From assembly GCA_028873515.1 (NCBI GenBank), contig JAGWIG010000015.1, forward strand, positions 1-47,447: a stretch of DNA of 47,447 nucleotides, written 5' to 3'. Origin of the DNA: Pseudomonadota bacterium. GTDB taxonomy: Bacteria; Pseudomonadota; Gammaproteobacteria; Burkholderiales; REEB80. Below the pieces are notes generated by a model. That model saw only the letters and a list, made by a program, of their open reading frames with translations, had not been told where the DNA came from and did not search any database. A program made the position numbers and the translations under genes. Position 1 is the stretch's first letter; every line of letters starts with the position of its first letter. This document shows positions 23,647 through 32,401 of the stretch, in pieces.

Positions 23647-24711
23647 TTAATTTTCCTGGGCCATCAATTTTAAATGGGTAACTGCATCATTCCATAATAT
23701 GGAGAATACGGCCATGACTGCTGGCCCAATAAATAATCCAACAAGCCCTAAAGCTTCAACTCCCCCGAGCAGGCCAAAGAGGACAGCAAGAAAATGAAGC
23801 TTCGTAGCGCCTCCAATGAGCCATGGACGAATTATGTGATCCGCAATGAAAAGCGTAGCCCAACCAACGGCCATGATAATAGTTCCACCGATAATCTGGC
23901 CTTTGGCAAATAAAAATATGGCCACTAAGCAAAAAATAATGGGTGCCCCAAAAGGGATGATGGCGGCAAGGCCTGTCAGGATGCCTGGAAGGGCTGGATT
24001 TTTGATGCCGGTTATGGCATAGGCAATACCGAGAATGAGTCCTTCTCCTAGTCCAACGAATACCAGTCCATTTACTGTGGCACGGATGGCTGCTGGTACA
24101 CTGGCGGCATAAGCCTGCCAGTGATCTGGCACCCAAAGGTTACCGAAACCGTTGATAATCCGGGCTAATGATGCACCATCCCGAAAAAGAAAAAATAGTG
24201 TAAGTAGGGTAAAAACAAGATTCAAAGTGCGATGTAGAATCTGAAAACTTGTTTGTTCAAGGAGTTGGCTGAAACTACCCATTTTGGAAGCATAGGAGTG
24301 CATTGCACTTGCGACCCCATTTGCATGTCCTAGAACGTCATTCCAGTTATTGGAAAGATCTTTTCCAATGAAAGGAAGAGTCTGAAGCCATCCTGGAGGA
24401 GGCAATCCACTTTGATTTGCGTTAATCATGAATTTGGCACTTTCGGATAGCTGTGCTCCGATGAGGATACCTAGCCAGACAAGAGGAAGACCAATCAGCA
24501 TGGCGACGAGCAGTGTAGAGATCAAGGCTCCGATTGCTGGTTTGAAATGTATTGCCTTGGAAACCTTTAGATGCAACGGCCAGGTAGTAATGCCAAGGAT
24601 TCCAGCCCAGGCAAATGTAATGAGAAAACTTTTAAGAATAAAGGTTGTGGCAATTAGTATAGCTGTAATGAACAGTGTATTGATTAAAGGTAGATGACAT
24701 TTATTGTTCAT
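23647..24711 (-). CDS. AI-2E family (YdiK/PerM-type) membrane permease
   Basis: The protein has 354 residues from the ATG at 24711 (the in-frame TTG at 24744 is less likely). About seven or eight membrane segments are visible. Segments typical of the family are FAWAGILGITTWPLHLKV early, GWLQTLPFIGKDLSNNW in the periplasmic-type middle loop, then IADHIIRPWLIGGATKLHFL and GLVGLFIGPAVMAVF near the end. E. coli YdiK has the same layout. Family members have been linked to AI-2 export or Na+/H+ antiport, but most have no proven substrate, so no transport role is claimed. Confidence 0.85.
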   Translation of the reverse strand: MNNKCHLPLINTLFITAILIATTFILKSFLITFAWAGILGITTWPLHLKVSKAIHFKPAIGALISTLLVAMLIGLPLVWLGILIGAQLSESAKFMINANQSGLPPPGWLQTLPFIGKDLSNNWNDVLGHANGVASAMHSYASKMGSFSQLLEQTSFQILHRTLNLVFTLLTLFFLFRDGASLARIINGFGNLWVPDHWQAYAASVPAAIRATVNGLVFVGLGEGLILGIAYAITGIKNPALPGILTGLAAIIPFGAPIIFCLVAIFLFAKGQIIGGTIIMAVGWATLFIADHIIRPWLIGGATKLHFLAVLFGLLGGVEALGLVGLFIGPAVMAVFSILWNDAVTHLKLMAQEN

Positions 24712-24958
24712 AGTGATAATCAACTGGATTTTTAACCATATCAATGAGTCCGCCTTCTCGTCTTGATAATTAGTCGAATATTTTTTAAAAATAAAAACTA
24801 AAAGCCAAAACTTGAGAAGTCATAATAGGATACTTTAATTTCTTAGGTAGTTGATTAAATTTTTCTGATAATCGCTAAATTGCGAAGCAAGCTTTCATTC
24901 CGTATAATTTCGCGAGAATGGTTATTCAAGAAACATATAACATAAAGGAATATTTAAT

Positions 24959-25519
24959 TTGATACGTAAAAATCCAAGCGGTGATATCCCTGTCATTCAT
25001 GAATCTGCCTATGTGGATCAGACTGCGATTCTTTGTGGAAAAATTCTTGTAGGGCCTAATGTTTTCATTGGTCCTTATGCTGTTATTAGAGCAGATGAAG
25101 TGGATGCAGAGGGTAAAATGGAAACGATCATGATTGGGGCTAATTCCAATATCCAAGATGGTGTGGTTATCCATTCGAAATCTGGGGCGATGGTGCGGAT
25201 AGGAGAGCACACTTCCATTGCCCATCGTTCTATTGTTCATGGCCCCTGTATCATTGGAAATAATGTATTTATTGGATTTAACACCGTTCTTTATGATTGT
25301 ACGGTCCATGATGGTTGTGTGGTTCGTCACAACAGTGTACTGGATGGTTGCAATTTACCTTCAGGGTTTTATGTCCCTTCGACTACGCACGTTAACCGAA
25401 CGACAGATTTGTCTGCAATCCCAAAGGTCAGCGCTGCAGCAACTGAGTTTTCTGAGAGTGTTGCTCAGACTAACCTTGAGCTTGTCAAGGGGTACAAACG
25501 CCTTCAGAATGAGTTCTGA
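24959..25519 (+). CDS. Gamma-carbonic-anhydrase-like hexapeptide protein
   Basis: The protein has 186 residues. The start is a TTG at 24959 behind AAAGGA; the first internal ATG would remove much of the beta helix. The left-handed beta-helix hexapeptides are clear (ILVGPNVFIGPYAVIRADE, NIQDGVVIHS, IIGNNVFIGFNTVL). Histidines in VVIHS and TSIAHRSIVHG stand where gamma-class carbonic anhydrases bind their metal between subunits of a trimer. Activity cannot be assumed, since YrdA/PaaY-like relatives vary. The gene ends 74 bases before the left boundary of island 2 and is divergent from the AI-2E gene. Confidence 0.85.
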   Translation: MIRKNPSGDIPVIHESAYVDQTAILCGKILVGPNVFIGPYAVIRADEVDAEGKMETIMIGANSNIQDGVVIHSKSGAMVRIGEHTSIAHRSIVHGPCIIGNNVFIGFNTVLYDCTVHDGCVVRHNSVLDGCNLPSGFYVPSTTHVNRTTDLSAIPKVSAAATEFSESVAQTNLELVKGYKRLQNEF

Positions 25520-25593
25520 ATTCAGGACTTCCTGATCGATAAAAGAGGCGGACTGGGGCAGTTTGTCTGAATTTTTATGTGTGGATACTGTTT

Positions 25594-25613
25594 GAATGGA
25601 GCGGGTGAAGGGA
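25594..25613. repeat. attL of island 2
   Basis: GAATGGAGCGGGTGAAGGGA, identical to 38141-38160. It is the duplicated 3' end of the minus-strand tRNA-Gly including the CCA. Sequence on both sides differs from the right copy. Confidence 0.88.
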
Positions 25614-25659
25614 TTATAATAAATCACTATAAATAAACAACATTTTTTGCTATTATTAC

Positions 25660-25728
25660 CTACACAGAACCTACACAGATATGGCAAATCAAGCACTTAC
25701 GCCGCCAATCTGCACAGTTTCTGCACAG
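25660..25728. promoter_or_regulatory. Candidate integrase arm-type sites, left end of island 2
   Basis: CTACACAG at 25660-25667 and 25671-25678, and CTGCACAG at 25710-25717 and 25721-25728. Each pair is spaced by 11 bases. A similar pair sits at the right end (38068 and 38079). The set lies just before the integrase stub. Confidence 0.6.
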
Positions 25729-25743
25729 TGGGAAGTTCAGAAA

Positions 25744-26243
25744 TGCAGTTTATCACGGACAAAGAGCAGTTGAAGCCGGGCCTCATCATTTTCAAGCGCG
25801 GCGATGTCGGGCACGACAATTATTACTGCCGGGTGAGAATCCAGAACGAGGACCGCTACAAGACCATTTCGCTGCGCACGGCGGACCGGCAGACGGCGCG
25901 CGACTACGCGCTGGACCAATATGCGGACATCCGCTTTCGGGTGAAGCACGACGTTCCAGTGTTCAACCGCCCATTCTCGCAGGTAGCGGAGGAATACGCC
26001 GAAGCGCAGCAGCGTCGCGCCAATGCTGGCGAGGTCAGCCAGGCGCGCGCGATGAACGTCAAGAACAAGATCGACGGCCCCCTCAATGCCTATGTCGGCA
26101 GTACGCAAGTGCATCTCATTACGCAGGAGCGCTGGACGGATTATCCCCTCTGGCGCAGGGAGAACGGCAAGGGCCGCCGCGAAGTCCGCGATCCCAGATC
26201 GGGACCCGGCCAATCCGCAACGGCGTGCCCGGAATGTTGCTGA
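25744..26243 (+). pseudogene. Truncated tyrosine integrase (N-terminal part)
   Basis: About 145 residues of a phage-type integrase are readable from the ATG at 25744: an N-terminal DNA-binding domain (LKPGLIIFKRGDVGHDNYYC, then KTISLRTADRQTARDYA) and the start of the core-binding domain, up to QERWTDYPLWRRENGKGRRE. After that the frame runs into unrelated sequence and stops at 26241-26243. The whole catalytic domain with its Arg, His and Tyr residues is missing. The breakpoint is near 26185-26200, where another gene's 3' end begins in a different frame. The protein, if made, could bind arm sites but not recombine. Confidence 0.8.
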
Positions 26244-26679
26244 ACAGGCGGAAACTGCGCCCGACAAGGAGAGCGAGATTCGCAACCGGTCAGTTTCCGT
26301 CGGCCGGGAGGACGTGAAGGCAGAGGCGGAGCAATATTTGCGGCGACACTATCGCAACGAGGACGGCGAGATGACGTGCCAGATTTGCAAAGGCCCGCTG
26401 CCGTTCATGCTGGATGATGGAAGCGAATTTTTTGAGACGGTCGAATTCCTGCCGGGCTTCCACAAACGTCACTTTCAGAACTATCTCGCACTCTGCCCCA
26501 ATCACGCGGCAATGTATCGCTATGCGAACGGATGCAAGGAAATCATCCGCGATATGGTCGAAGATCTTACGGGCAATGAGCTTGAAGTCATTCTCGCGCA
26601 GAGAGACGTGACGATCTATCTCAGTACGGTTCACGTCATAGATATCAAGGCCGTTATCGCCGCAGAGGCCAAGGAGTAA
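26200..26679 (+). pseudogene. 3' fragment of a larger gene with a zinc-knuckle-like end
   Basis: The frame ending at 26679 becomes protein-like only after about 26200 (RARNVAEQAETAPDKESEIR) and continues with EQYLRRHYRNEDGEMTCQIC, then YLALCPNHAAMYRYANG. The CxxC...CPNH set resembles HNH/zinc-ribbon ends found at the C-terminus of long defence-island proteins with sacsin-like ATP-binding domains. No start codon belongs to this part: upstream codons are the integrase read out of frame. It is therefore read as the end of a gene whose larger portion was deleted with the rest of the integrase. Family assignment is tentative. Confidence 0.55.
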
Positions 26680-26697
26680 GGGGGCGATGCACCACAC

Positions 26698-29388
26698 ATG
26701 ACAGAAGCGACTGACCGCATCTTGGAGATGCCGGTGGGAGCCAGCTTCCACCGCGCCGACCTGCATATCCACTCTCATGGCGCTTCCCATGATGTGCGGG
26801 ACGGAAAGATGACGCCCAACGCCATTGTTGCGACAGCAGCCAAGGAAGGCCTTTCCGTTATTGCAATCACCGACCACAACGAAATCGATAACGTCGAGCC
26901 GGCTATCAAGGCAGCGGCAGGGTCTGGGGTAGTGGTCATCCCGGGCGTGGAGCTGTCTACGTCGCAAGGCCATTTGTTGTGTTACCTGCCGACGCTACAG
27001 GCGCTGCAAAAATATCATGGGCAGTTGAACGTCGTAGATCGCGGAAAACAGACCTCACGCTGCCAGCAATCCATTCTGGAGTGCCTGAACCTGCTGTCGC
27101 CGCTTGGCGGCTTCGCAATCCTCGCGCACGTGGACATAGCAACAGGCTTTGAAACTGAAAATCCCGGCAACTCGCCGCACAAGCGCGATGTGCTTTCCCA
27201 TCCGGCCCTACTCGGTATCGAACTCAAGCGGGCGGACTCGGTGATTTCCTATGGGCCGAGCGACCCCGACGCTGACCGGGTTCAATGCGGTCGAGACCGT
27301 ATTAAGAAGCTTGGCCTGGGCGCGAACCAAAATCTCGCCCGCGTATTGAACTCCGACGCACACACGCTTGATACGCTCGGCAAGAACGCCGAGAACGCGA
27401 AACGTGTGACACGCTATAAGATGGACACCCCTTCTTTCGACGCCCTGTGTATCGCCCTAGAAGACGCCGATGCGCGCGTTCGCATCGAGGATCAAATTCC
27501 TGAAACCATCCCCGTCATTCTGGGCGTATGCCTGGATGGCGGCTTTCTCGCCGGGCAGATCATTCAGTTCAGTCCGAACCTGAACTGCATCATCGGTGGG
27601 CGCGGCACCGGCAAGTCACTGACCTTTGAGTCCGTTCGTTGCCTTGCCGAGGACGCCAGCGACAGCAAGATCATAGATTCAGAAGTCTGGCCCGATGAAA
27701 TCCTGCTGGTCTGGAAGGACCAAGTAGGAGAAATGCACACACTCCGCCGACTCAAGGACGGCGAATTAGAAAACACGGATGACCCCGATTTTGGGCCATG
27801 CACGTTCGAGATCGATTGCTTCGGCCAAGGCGAGGCCGCGAAGATCAGCATGGAGGCGCAATCAGACCCGCTTGCGCTGCTGCACTATCTGGATAAGTTC
27901 GTGGATCTCACCGAAGCGCAGGAGCACGAGGAGGCGTCCCGCGAACAGTTGCTCACATTCCAGACCGAAATTGAGGGGGCAGAAGAGAACGTCCGGCAGA
28001 TACCCGAATACGAACGCATGCTCGCGACGACGAGGCAGCAGCTTGCCGCGCTAAAGAAGCCTGAAGTTAAAGAACTGATCGAGCTTCAACAGAAGATCGC
28101 CAGTGAACGCGAGCTTCGGACACAGATTACAGTGAAGCTGCAGGACGCCAAAAAGGGCGCGTCTCAGGTTGCAAAAAGTGCAGCCACGGAAATTCGTGAG
28201 CTTGCGGACCCCGATGCCTTGGCCGTTGGTGCGGCTGAGTTCAAAGCCATCACGGCGGCAGCGGTCGATTTTGAGGATGCGGTGGCGACTGCCGAGACTA
28301 CGTTACGCATCTCCCTTTCCGGTTTTGAAACAATCGTGACGGCGCAGATTGCGAACTGGCGCGCCAAAGAAGGCGAGTCGCAGAAGAAGATAGACGAGAA
28401 GCGGCGCGAGCTTGAGGCAGCGCGTGTTCCATTCGACATGTCGTACATTACAAAATTGACGACAGACGAGGCCAAGCATGCGCAGAATGTCAAGAACCTT
28501 AATTCATGGAAACCGCACCTGCTCAAGCTGAAAAAGCAGCGTGCGGAGGCGCTCAAGGAACGGTGGGCGGCACGTGAACGCGTTGCTACGATTCGCGACG
28601 CGTTCGGCAGACAGGCATCGGACACGCTGCGCGAGGCGCTGTCCGATTTGCAGGTCAGCTTGAAATACCAGCGCAATGCGCATTCACCGGGCGCAGCCGA
28701 CCTTATCATTGAGACAATGGGCTGGAAGACCAATCAGCAGCCGCGCGCAGCCTATCTCGTCGGCGAATTGACGGTGCCATTTTTGCTGGACGCTATTACG
28801 CGCAATGATACCGCGCCTATCACAAAGTTAAAGACCCCGGAAGGGGTGGTGGTTTTCAAACGCGACGAGGCGCAGGCAATCATCGATCGGCTGAAAGAAA
28901 CGGCAATCAAGTGCGCGCTGGAGCGGATGGAGTTGCATGATCTTCCAAAGCTTGTTGTGACGCGTGAGCTGCCGGACGGCAGCGGCGGCAAGAAATTCGT
29001 CCAACGGGAATTCTCAAGACTTTCGTTAGGTCAGCAACAGTCCGTATTGCTGGCGCTTATCCTGTCCGCCAACAGTAACCGCCCGCTTATCATCGATCAG
29101 CCGGAAGACAACCTGGATGGTGAGTTCATTTATTCAACGCTAGTGCCAGTGTTGCGCCAGGCCAAGGAACGGCGCCAGGTCATCATCGTTACACATAATC
29201 CGAATGTGGCTGTGTTGGGTGATGCAGAGCAGATCGTCGTTATGAAAGCTATGCACAATAACGGTCAGATCGTATCACGCGGCTCTATCGACAATCAGCA
29301 GACTTGCGATGCGGCCTGCGCCATACTTGAGGGCCATCGCGAAGCCTTCCTGCGGCGTGCGAAGATGTACGGAATTAAATTGAGATAG
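26698..29388 (+). CDS. PHP-domain phosphoesterase fused to an SMC/ABC-type ATPase (TrlF-like)
   Basis: The protein has 896 residues. The N-terminal PHP domain carries the metal-binding set: DLHIHSHG (His23, His25), ITDHNEID (Asp59, His60), Glu85, ILAHVD (His144) and LNSDAH (Asp220, His222). An ABC-type ATPase follows with Walker A GGRGTGKS (300-307), a long coiled-coil middle (about 400-640), the signature SLGQQQ near 776, Walker B LIIDQPEDNLD near 797 and an H-loop VTHNPN. All active residues seem intact. The layout matches TrlF-family ATPases, known near RNA-repair and defence genes. A nuclease gated by ATP hydrolysis is the natural inference. It ends 215 bases before qatA and may be its own unit. 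Confidence 0.85.
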   Translation: MTEATDRILEMPVGASFHRADLHIHSHGASHDVRDGKMTPNAIVATAAKEGLSVIAITDHNEIDNVEPAIKAAAGSGVVVIPGVELSTSQGHLLCYLPTLQALQKYHGQLNVVDRGKQTSRCQQSILECLNLLSPLGGFAILAHVDIATGFETENPGNSPHKRDVLSHPALLGIELKRADSVISYGPSDPDADRVQCGRDRIKKLGLGANQNLARVLNSDAHTLDTLGKNAENAKRVTRYKMDTPSFDALCIALEDADARVRIEDQIPETIPVILGVCLDGGFLAGQIIQFSPNLNCIIGGRGTGKSLTFESVRCLAEDASDSKIIDSEVWPDEILLVWKDQVGEMHTLRRLKDGELENTDDPDFGPCTFEIDCFGQGEAAKISMEAQSDPLALLHYLDKFVDLTEAQEHEEASREQLLTFQTEIEGAEENVRQIPEYERMLATTRQQLAALKKPEVKELIELQQKIASERELRTQITVKLQDAKKGASQVAKSAATEIRELADPDALAVGAAEFKAITAAAVDFEDAVATAETTLRISLSGFETIVTAQIANWRAKEGESQKKIDEKRRELEAARVPFDMSYITKLTTDEAKHAQNVKNLNSWKPHLLKLKKQRAEALKERWAARERVATIRDAFGRQASDTLREALSDLQVSLKYQRNAHSPGAADLIIETMGWKTNQQPRAAYLVGELTVPFLLDAITRNDTAPITKLKTPEGVVVFKRDEAQAIIDRLKETAIKCALERMELHDLPKLVVTRELPDGSGGKKFVQREFSRLSLGQQQSVLLALILSANSNRPLIIDQPEDNLDGEFIYSTLVPVLRQAKERRQVIIVTHNPNVAVLGDAEQIVVMKAMHNNGQIVSRGSIDNQQTCDAACAILEGHREAFLRRAKMYGIKLR

Positions 29389-29603
29389 TGCGGACTTTCT
29401 GGCCGACGCAACTGATATCTTTGTGACTTCACGTTCCCAGAACAATGGAATGCATAAGGGTTGGAGAAGTCTGGTTTCATACAGGAGGGGGAATGCTATC
29501 GGTAAATGTTGCACAATAGTTCCAATAGATGCGATAAATATTTAACGTTGCATGGAAACATCCTATGTAAAGACCACACTGTATTGATGAGTTTGAATTC
29601 AAC

Positions 29604-31535
29604 ATGATAGTTGCTGATAACGAAACCGCAGTTGACCTTCTCTACTACGAGGCCATCGCGCGCACCGTAGTGCGACTTGTCAGTGACAAATCCGACGAGC
29701 CGCTCTCCGTCGGTGTGCACGGCGACTGGGGCGCGGGAAAGTCGAGCGTGCTTATGATGGTGGAGGAGGCCTTCGCGAAGGAAGACCGCGTCCTCTGCGT
29801 GCGCTTTAATGGTTGGCTATTCCAAGGGTACGAGGATGCGAAGGCCGTACTCATTGAGACGATTGTCGAGGAACTGCTTCGTAAGCGATCGACTTCCGCC
29901 AAAGTGAGCGATCAGGCGAAGCAGGTCTTGCGGCGCGTGGACTGGATGAAGATCGCGCGGAAAGTGGGCGGGTTGGCGTTTACTGCAGCGACGGGTATCC
30001 CGCATCCAGACACGCTCAAGGATTTGTATGCGGCGGTGTCCGGCCTGGTCGGCAAGTCCGCCGAAAATATCACGGGAGCTGACCTGAAATCGGTTGCCGA
30101 TCAGGCTGGACAATATCTGAAAGAGGCAGAGCCGGATGCGGCGCCACAGCAGATGCACGCCTTTCGGGAGGAGTTCGAAGAGCTCTTGCGTCGGGCAGAC
30201 ATTGACCGGTTGGTAGTATTGGTCGACGATCTGGACCGCTGCCTGCCTGAGACGGCGATCGAGACGCTCGAAGCGATTCGTCTGTTCCTTTTCGTGCCCA
30301 AGGCGGCGTTTGTTATCGCGGCGGACGAGGGCATGATCGAATATGCCGTTCGACAGCATTTTCCCGACCTCCCGGTGGCCACGGGGCCAGCTACGTACGC
30401 TCGCAATTATTTGGAGAAGCTGATTCAGGTACCGTTCCGGCTACCGTCGCTCGGATATGCGGAAACGCGCATCTACATCACACTCCTGCTGGTGCTGAAC
30501 GAGTGTGGCGAGGGTTCGGATGAATTCGCGAAGCTGGTAGGGCTTGCGCAGCAAGCGCTGCAGCGGCCATGGAAGGGGCCGGGCCTTAGTCGCGAGGCTG
30601 TGGCAAAGGCACTAGGATCGGTACCGGACTCCGTTGAGAGGGCGCTTAATCTCGCTCACCGGATTGCGCCGATCCTCACAGACGGTGCACGTGGCAATCC
30701 TCGTCAAGTGAAACGCTTCATCAACACAATGATGCTGCGTCTTGCCATTGCGCAGGAGCGTGGATTCGGTGACGACATCAATTTGACCGTTCTTGCGAAA
30801 ATCATGCTCGCAGAGCGGTTCGCGCCCGAAGTCTATGACGCCATTGCGAGAGGGGCTGCCGGTACGGGCGTCTCCCAAGAATTGATTGATCTGGAAGCCG
30901 CGGTTCACGGTGGCGAAGCGGAGGGAGCGACGCCGAAGGGAGGCAAGAAGGCAGCGGCAACGGTCGGTGAACCGCCCGTATTTCCGGATTGGCCAAATCT
31001 CGAATGGGCCAAGCAGTGGGCGAAGATAGATCCGCCGCTGGCCGAGTATGACCTGAGGCCATACGTCTTTGTGACGCGCGACCGGCGCAGCGTCTTCGGT
31101 GCGGTCACGTCGCTTGGGGAACTCGACGAACTACTGGCCAAACTGAGTGGCCCGCCGCTGCAGGTTCGACAGGCGACGGCAGCCGTTGTGCGCCTTACTT
31201 CGACTGAGGCCGAACAGCTCTTCGATGCGCTGAGAGCAAAAGTGGCCGCCGCCGAGAACCTTGGCGAGCAGCCGTCCGGTGCGCAAGGACTCGCGGCGAT
31301 CTGTCAGTACCACGCCTTCCTGCAACCCTCCCTCGTTGCGCTCCTACGGAGCTTGCCCGTGTCGAAGCTAGGGCCGTGGGTCGTCACCGGCTGGGCAAAT
31401 GCCGTAACGAATGAAGAGCCCAAAGCTGCGTTTGAGGCGCTGGCGTCTGAGTGGGCTGCCCAGAGCGAAAACAAGCAGCTGCAGGCGGCCGCGAAGGCGG
31501 TGGCGAAGATGCGCAAACCGGGGAGTTCGCGCTGA
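29604..31535 (+). CDS. qatA: QatA, KAP-family P-loop NTPase of the Qat anti-phage system
   Basis: The protein has 643 residues. Walker A GDWGAGKSS lies at 40-48, just before VRFNGWLFQGYEDAK, the KAP-family FNxW/F segment. Walker B LVVLVDDLDRC lies near 203-213, followed by the KAP FVIAADEGMIEYAV. A weakly hydrophobic stretch (about 120-145) stands where other KAP proteins have membrane helices. The C-terminal half is helical. The gene starts the operon and its TGA overlaps the qatB ATG (TGATG). In Qat systems (ATPase, QatB, QueC-like, TatD-like) all components are needed for defence, but the mechanism is unsettled. The 215 bases before it are AT-richer and probably hold the promoter. Confidence 0.9.
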   Translation: MIVADNETAVDLLYYEAIARTVVRLVSDKSDEPLSVGVHGDWGAGKSSVLMMVEEAFAKEDRVLCVRFNGWLFQGYEDAKAVLIETIVEELLRKRSTSAKVSDQAKQVLRRVDWMKIARKVGGLAFTAATGIPHPDTLKDLYAAVSGLVGKSAENITGADLKSVADQAGQYLKEAEPDAAPQQMHAFREEFEELLRRADIDRLVVLVDDLDRCLPETAIETLEAIRLFLFVPKAAFVIAADEGMIEYAVRQHFPDLPVATGPATYARNYLEKLIQVPFRLPSLGYAETRIYITLLLVLNECGEGSDEFAKLVGLAQQALQRPWKGPGLSREAVAKALGSVPDSVERALNLAHRIAPILTDGARGNPRQVKRFINTMMLRLAIAQERGFGDDINLTVLAKIMLAERFAPEVYDAIARGAAGTGVSQELIDLEAAVHGGEAEGATPKGGKKAAATVGEPPVFPDWPNLEWAKQWAKIDPPLAEYDLRPYVFVTRDRRSVFGAVTSLGELDELLAKLSGPPLQVRQATAAVVRLTSTEAEQLFDALRAKVAAAENLGEQPSGAQGLAAICQYHAFLQPSLVALLRSLPVSKLGPWVVTGWANAVTNEEPKAAFEALASEWAAQSENKQLQAAAKAVAKMRKPGSSR

Positions 31536-32401
31536 TGGGTACCTCGGGCAGCTTCGGTGGTTCAAAGAAGGGCCTTGTACCGACGTGGGTAGATGACCCG
31601 TCGCCGGCTCCAGCCGCCTCACCCGCAGACGGTGCGCCGACATCGGGAGATGGCGGCGGCGATGGACCACATGACGGCGACAGCCCGGCGTCCCCGGTTG
31701 CCTATCCGCCAGTGCGTCCTGCGCCCGCTTATTCCGGGCTCGGTGCTGCACGGGGAAACATGACCCGCGGGGCACGTACGTCCGATGGCCGAGCCATCCG
31801 TCACGGTGCGGGGCAATACGTTGCCGCCAGCGGCGGCGGCCGTGGCGCCGCCCGACGCATCCCCAGCTCGCGGGCCACAGCGGGAGGTGTCGCGGCGTTT
31901 GCGCATAGCTTTGCAACGCGGGGTCCGGTCGAAACGCTGCGGCGCTTCAACCTCGAACGGCTGGTAGGCGCACCCGCGACCGATGTGTTCGTCGCCCTAA
32001 CAGACGCTCTATGTCCGCCAGGGGGCATGATCGATGAAGCGATCGCGCGCGACGCTATGCTGGAAACCGTGGCGGCACTGGCCGCCGACGGTGTCGGCGA
32101 TTTCGATGAGCTGACGGCAGAAGATCTTCAGGAGTTCTTTATCGGTGTCGTCACCCGATCCATAGAGGGAAAAATTCTGAACGAGGTAGGTACGAACGCC
32201 ATCCGTCTTCCTCCGGACGTGGCGGCGGTGGAGCGGGCCCAGCGCATGTTGCACGACTTCGTAGACGGATGCGTGCGGGACAGATTCGCCGCTAGCGGCG
32301 CAAATTTGGCAGAGATCAACAATGAACAGATCGATCGCTTTGTTTCGGACCTCTATGTAGCAGCCTTCGATCTGATCCAGACACTGGGTGAGGCGCCATG
32401 A
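31535..32401 (+). CDS. qatB: QatB
   Basis: The protein has 288 residues, starting at the ATG at 31535 that overlaps the qatA stop. The family-type start MGTSGSFGGSKKGLVPTWVD is visible only from this ATG, which decides against the longer frame from 31451. Residues of about 20-115 are low-complexity Pro/Gly/Ala/Ser and likely disordered. The folded part begins near RGPVETLRRFNLERLVG and is helical to the end (AVERAQRMLHDFVDGCV). No catalytic motif is seen. It is the structural or sensing component defined by association with qatA, qatC and qatD. Its TGA overlaps the qatC ATG by four bases. Confidence 0.88.
   Translation: MGTSGSFGGSKKGLVPTWVDDPSPAPAASPADGAPTSGDGGGDGPHDGDSPASPVAYPPVRPAPAYSGLGAARGNMTRGARTSDGRAIRHGAGQYVAASGGGRGAARRIPSSRATAGGVAAFAHSFATRGPVETLRRFNLERLVGAPATDVFVALTDALCPPGGMIDEAIARDAMLETVAALAADGVGDFDELTAEDLQEFFIGVVTRSIEGKILNEVGTNAIRLPPDVAAVERAQRMLHDFVDGCVRDRFAASGANLAEINNEQIDRFVSDLYVAAFDLIQTLGEAP

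Noticed and set aside
25737-26973. Long minus-strand ORFs opposite the integrase stub and PHP gene
   Set aside because: They are shadow frames created by GC-rich codons. The plus-strand products have recognisable domains.
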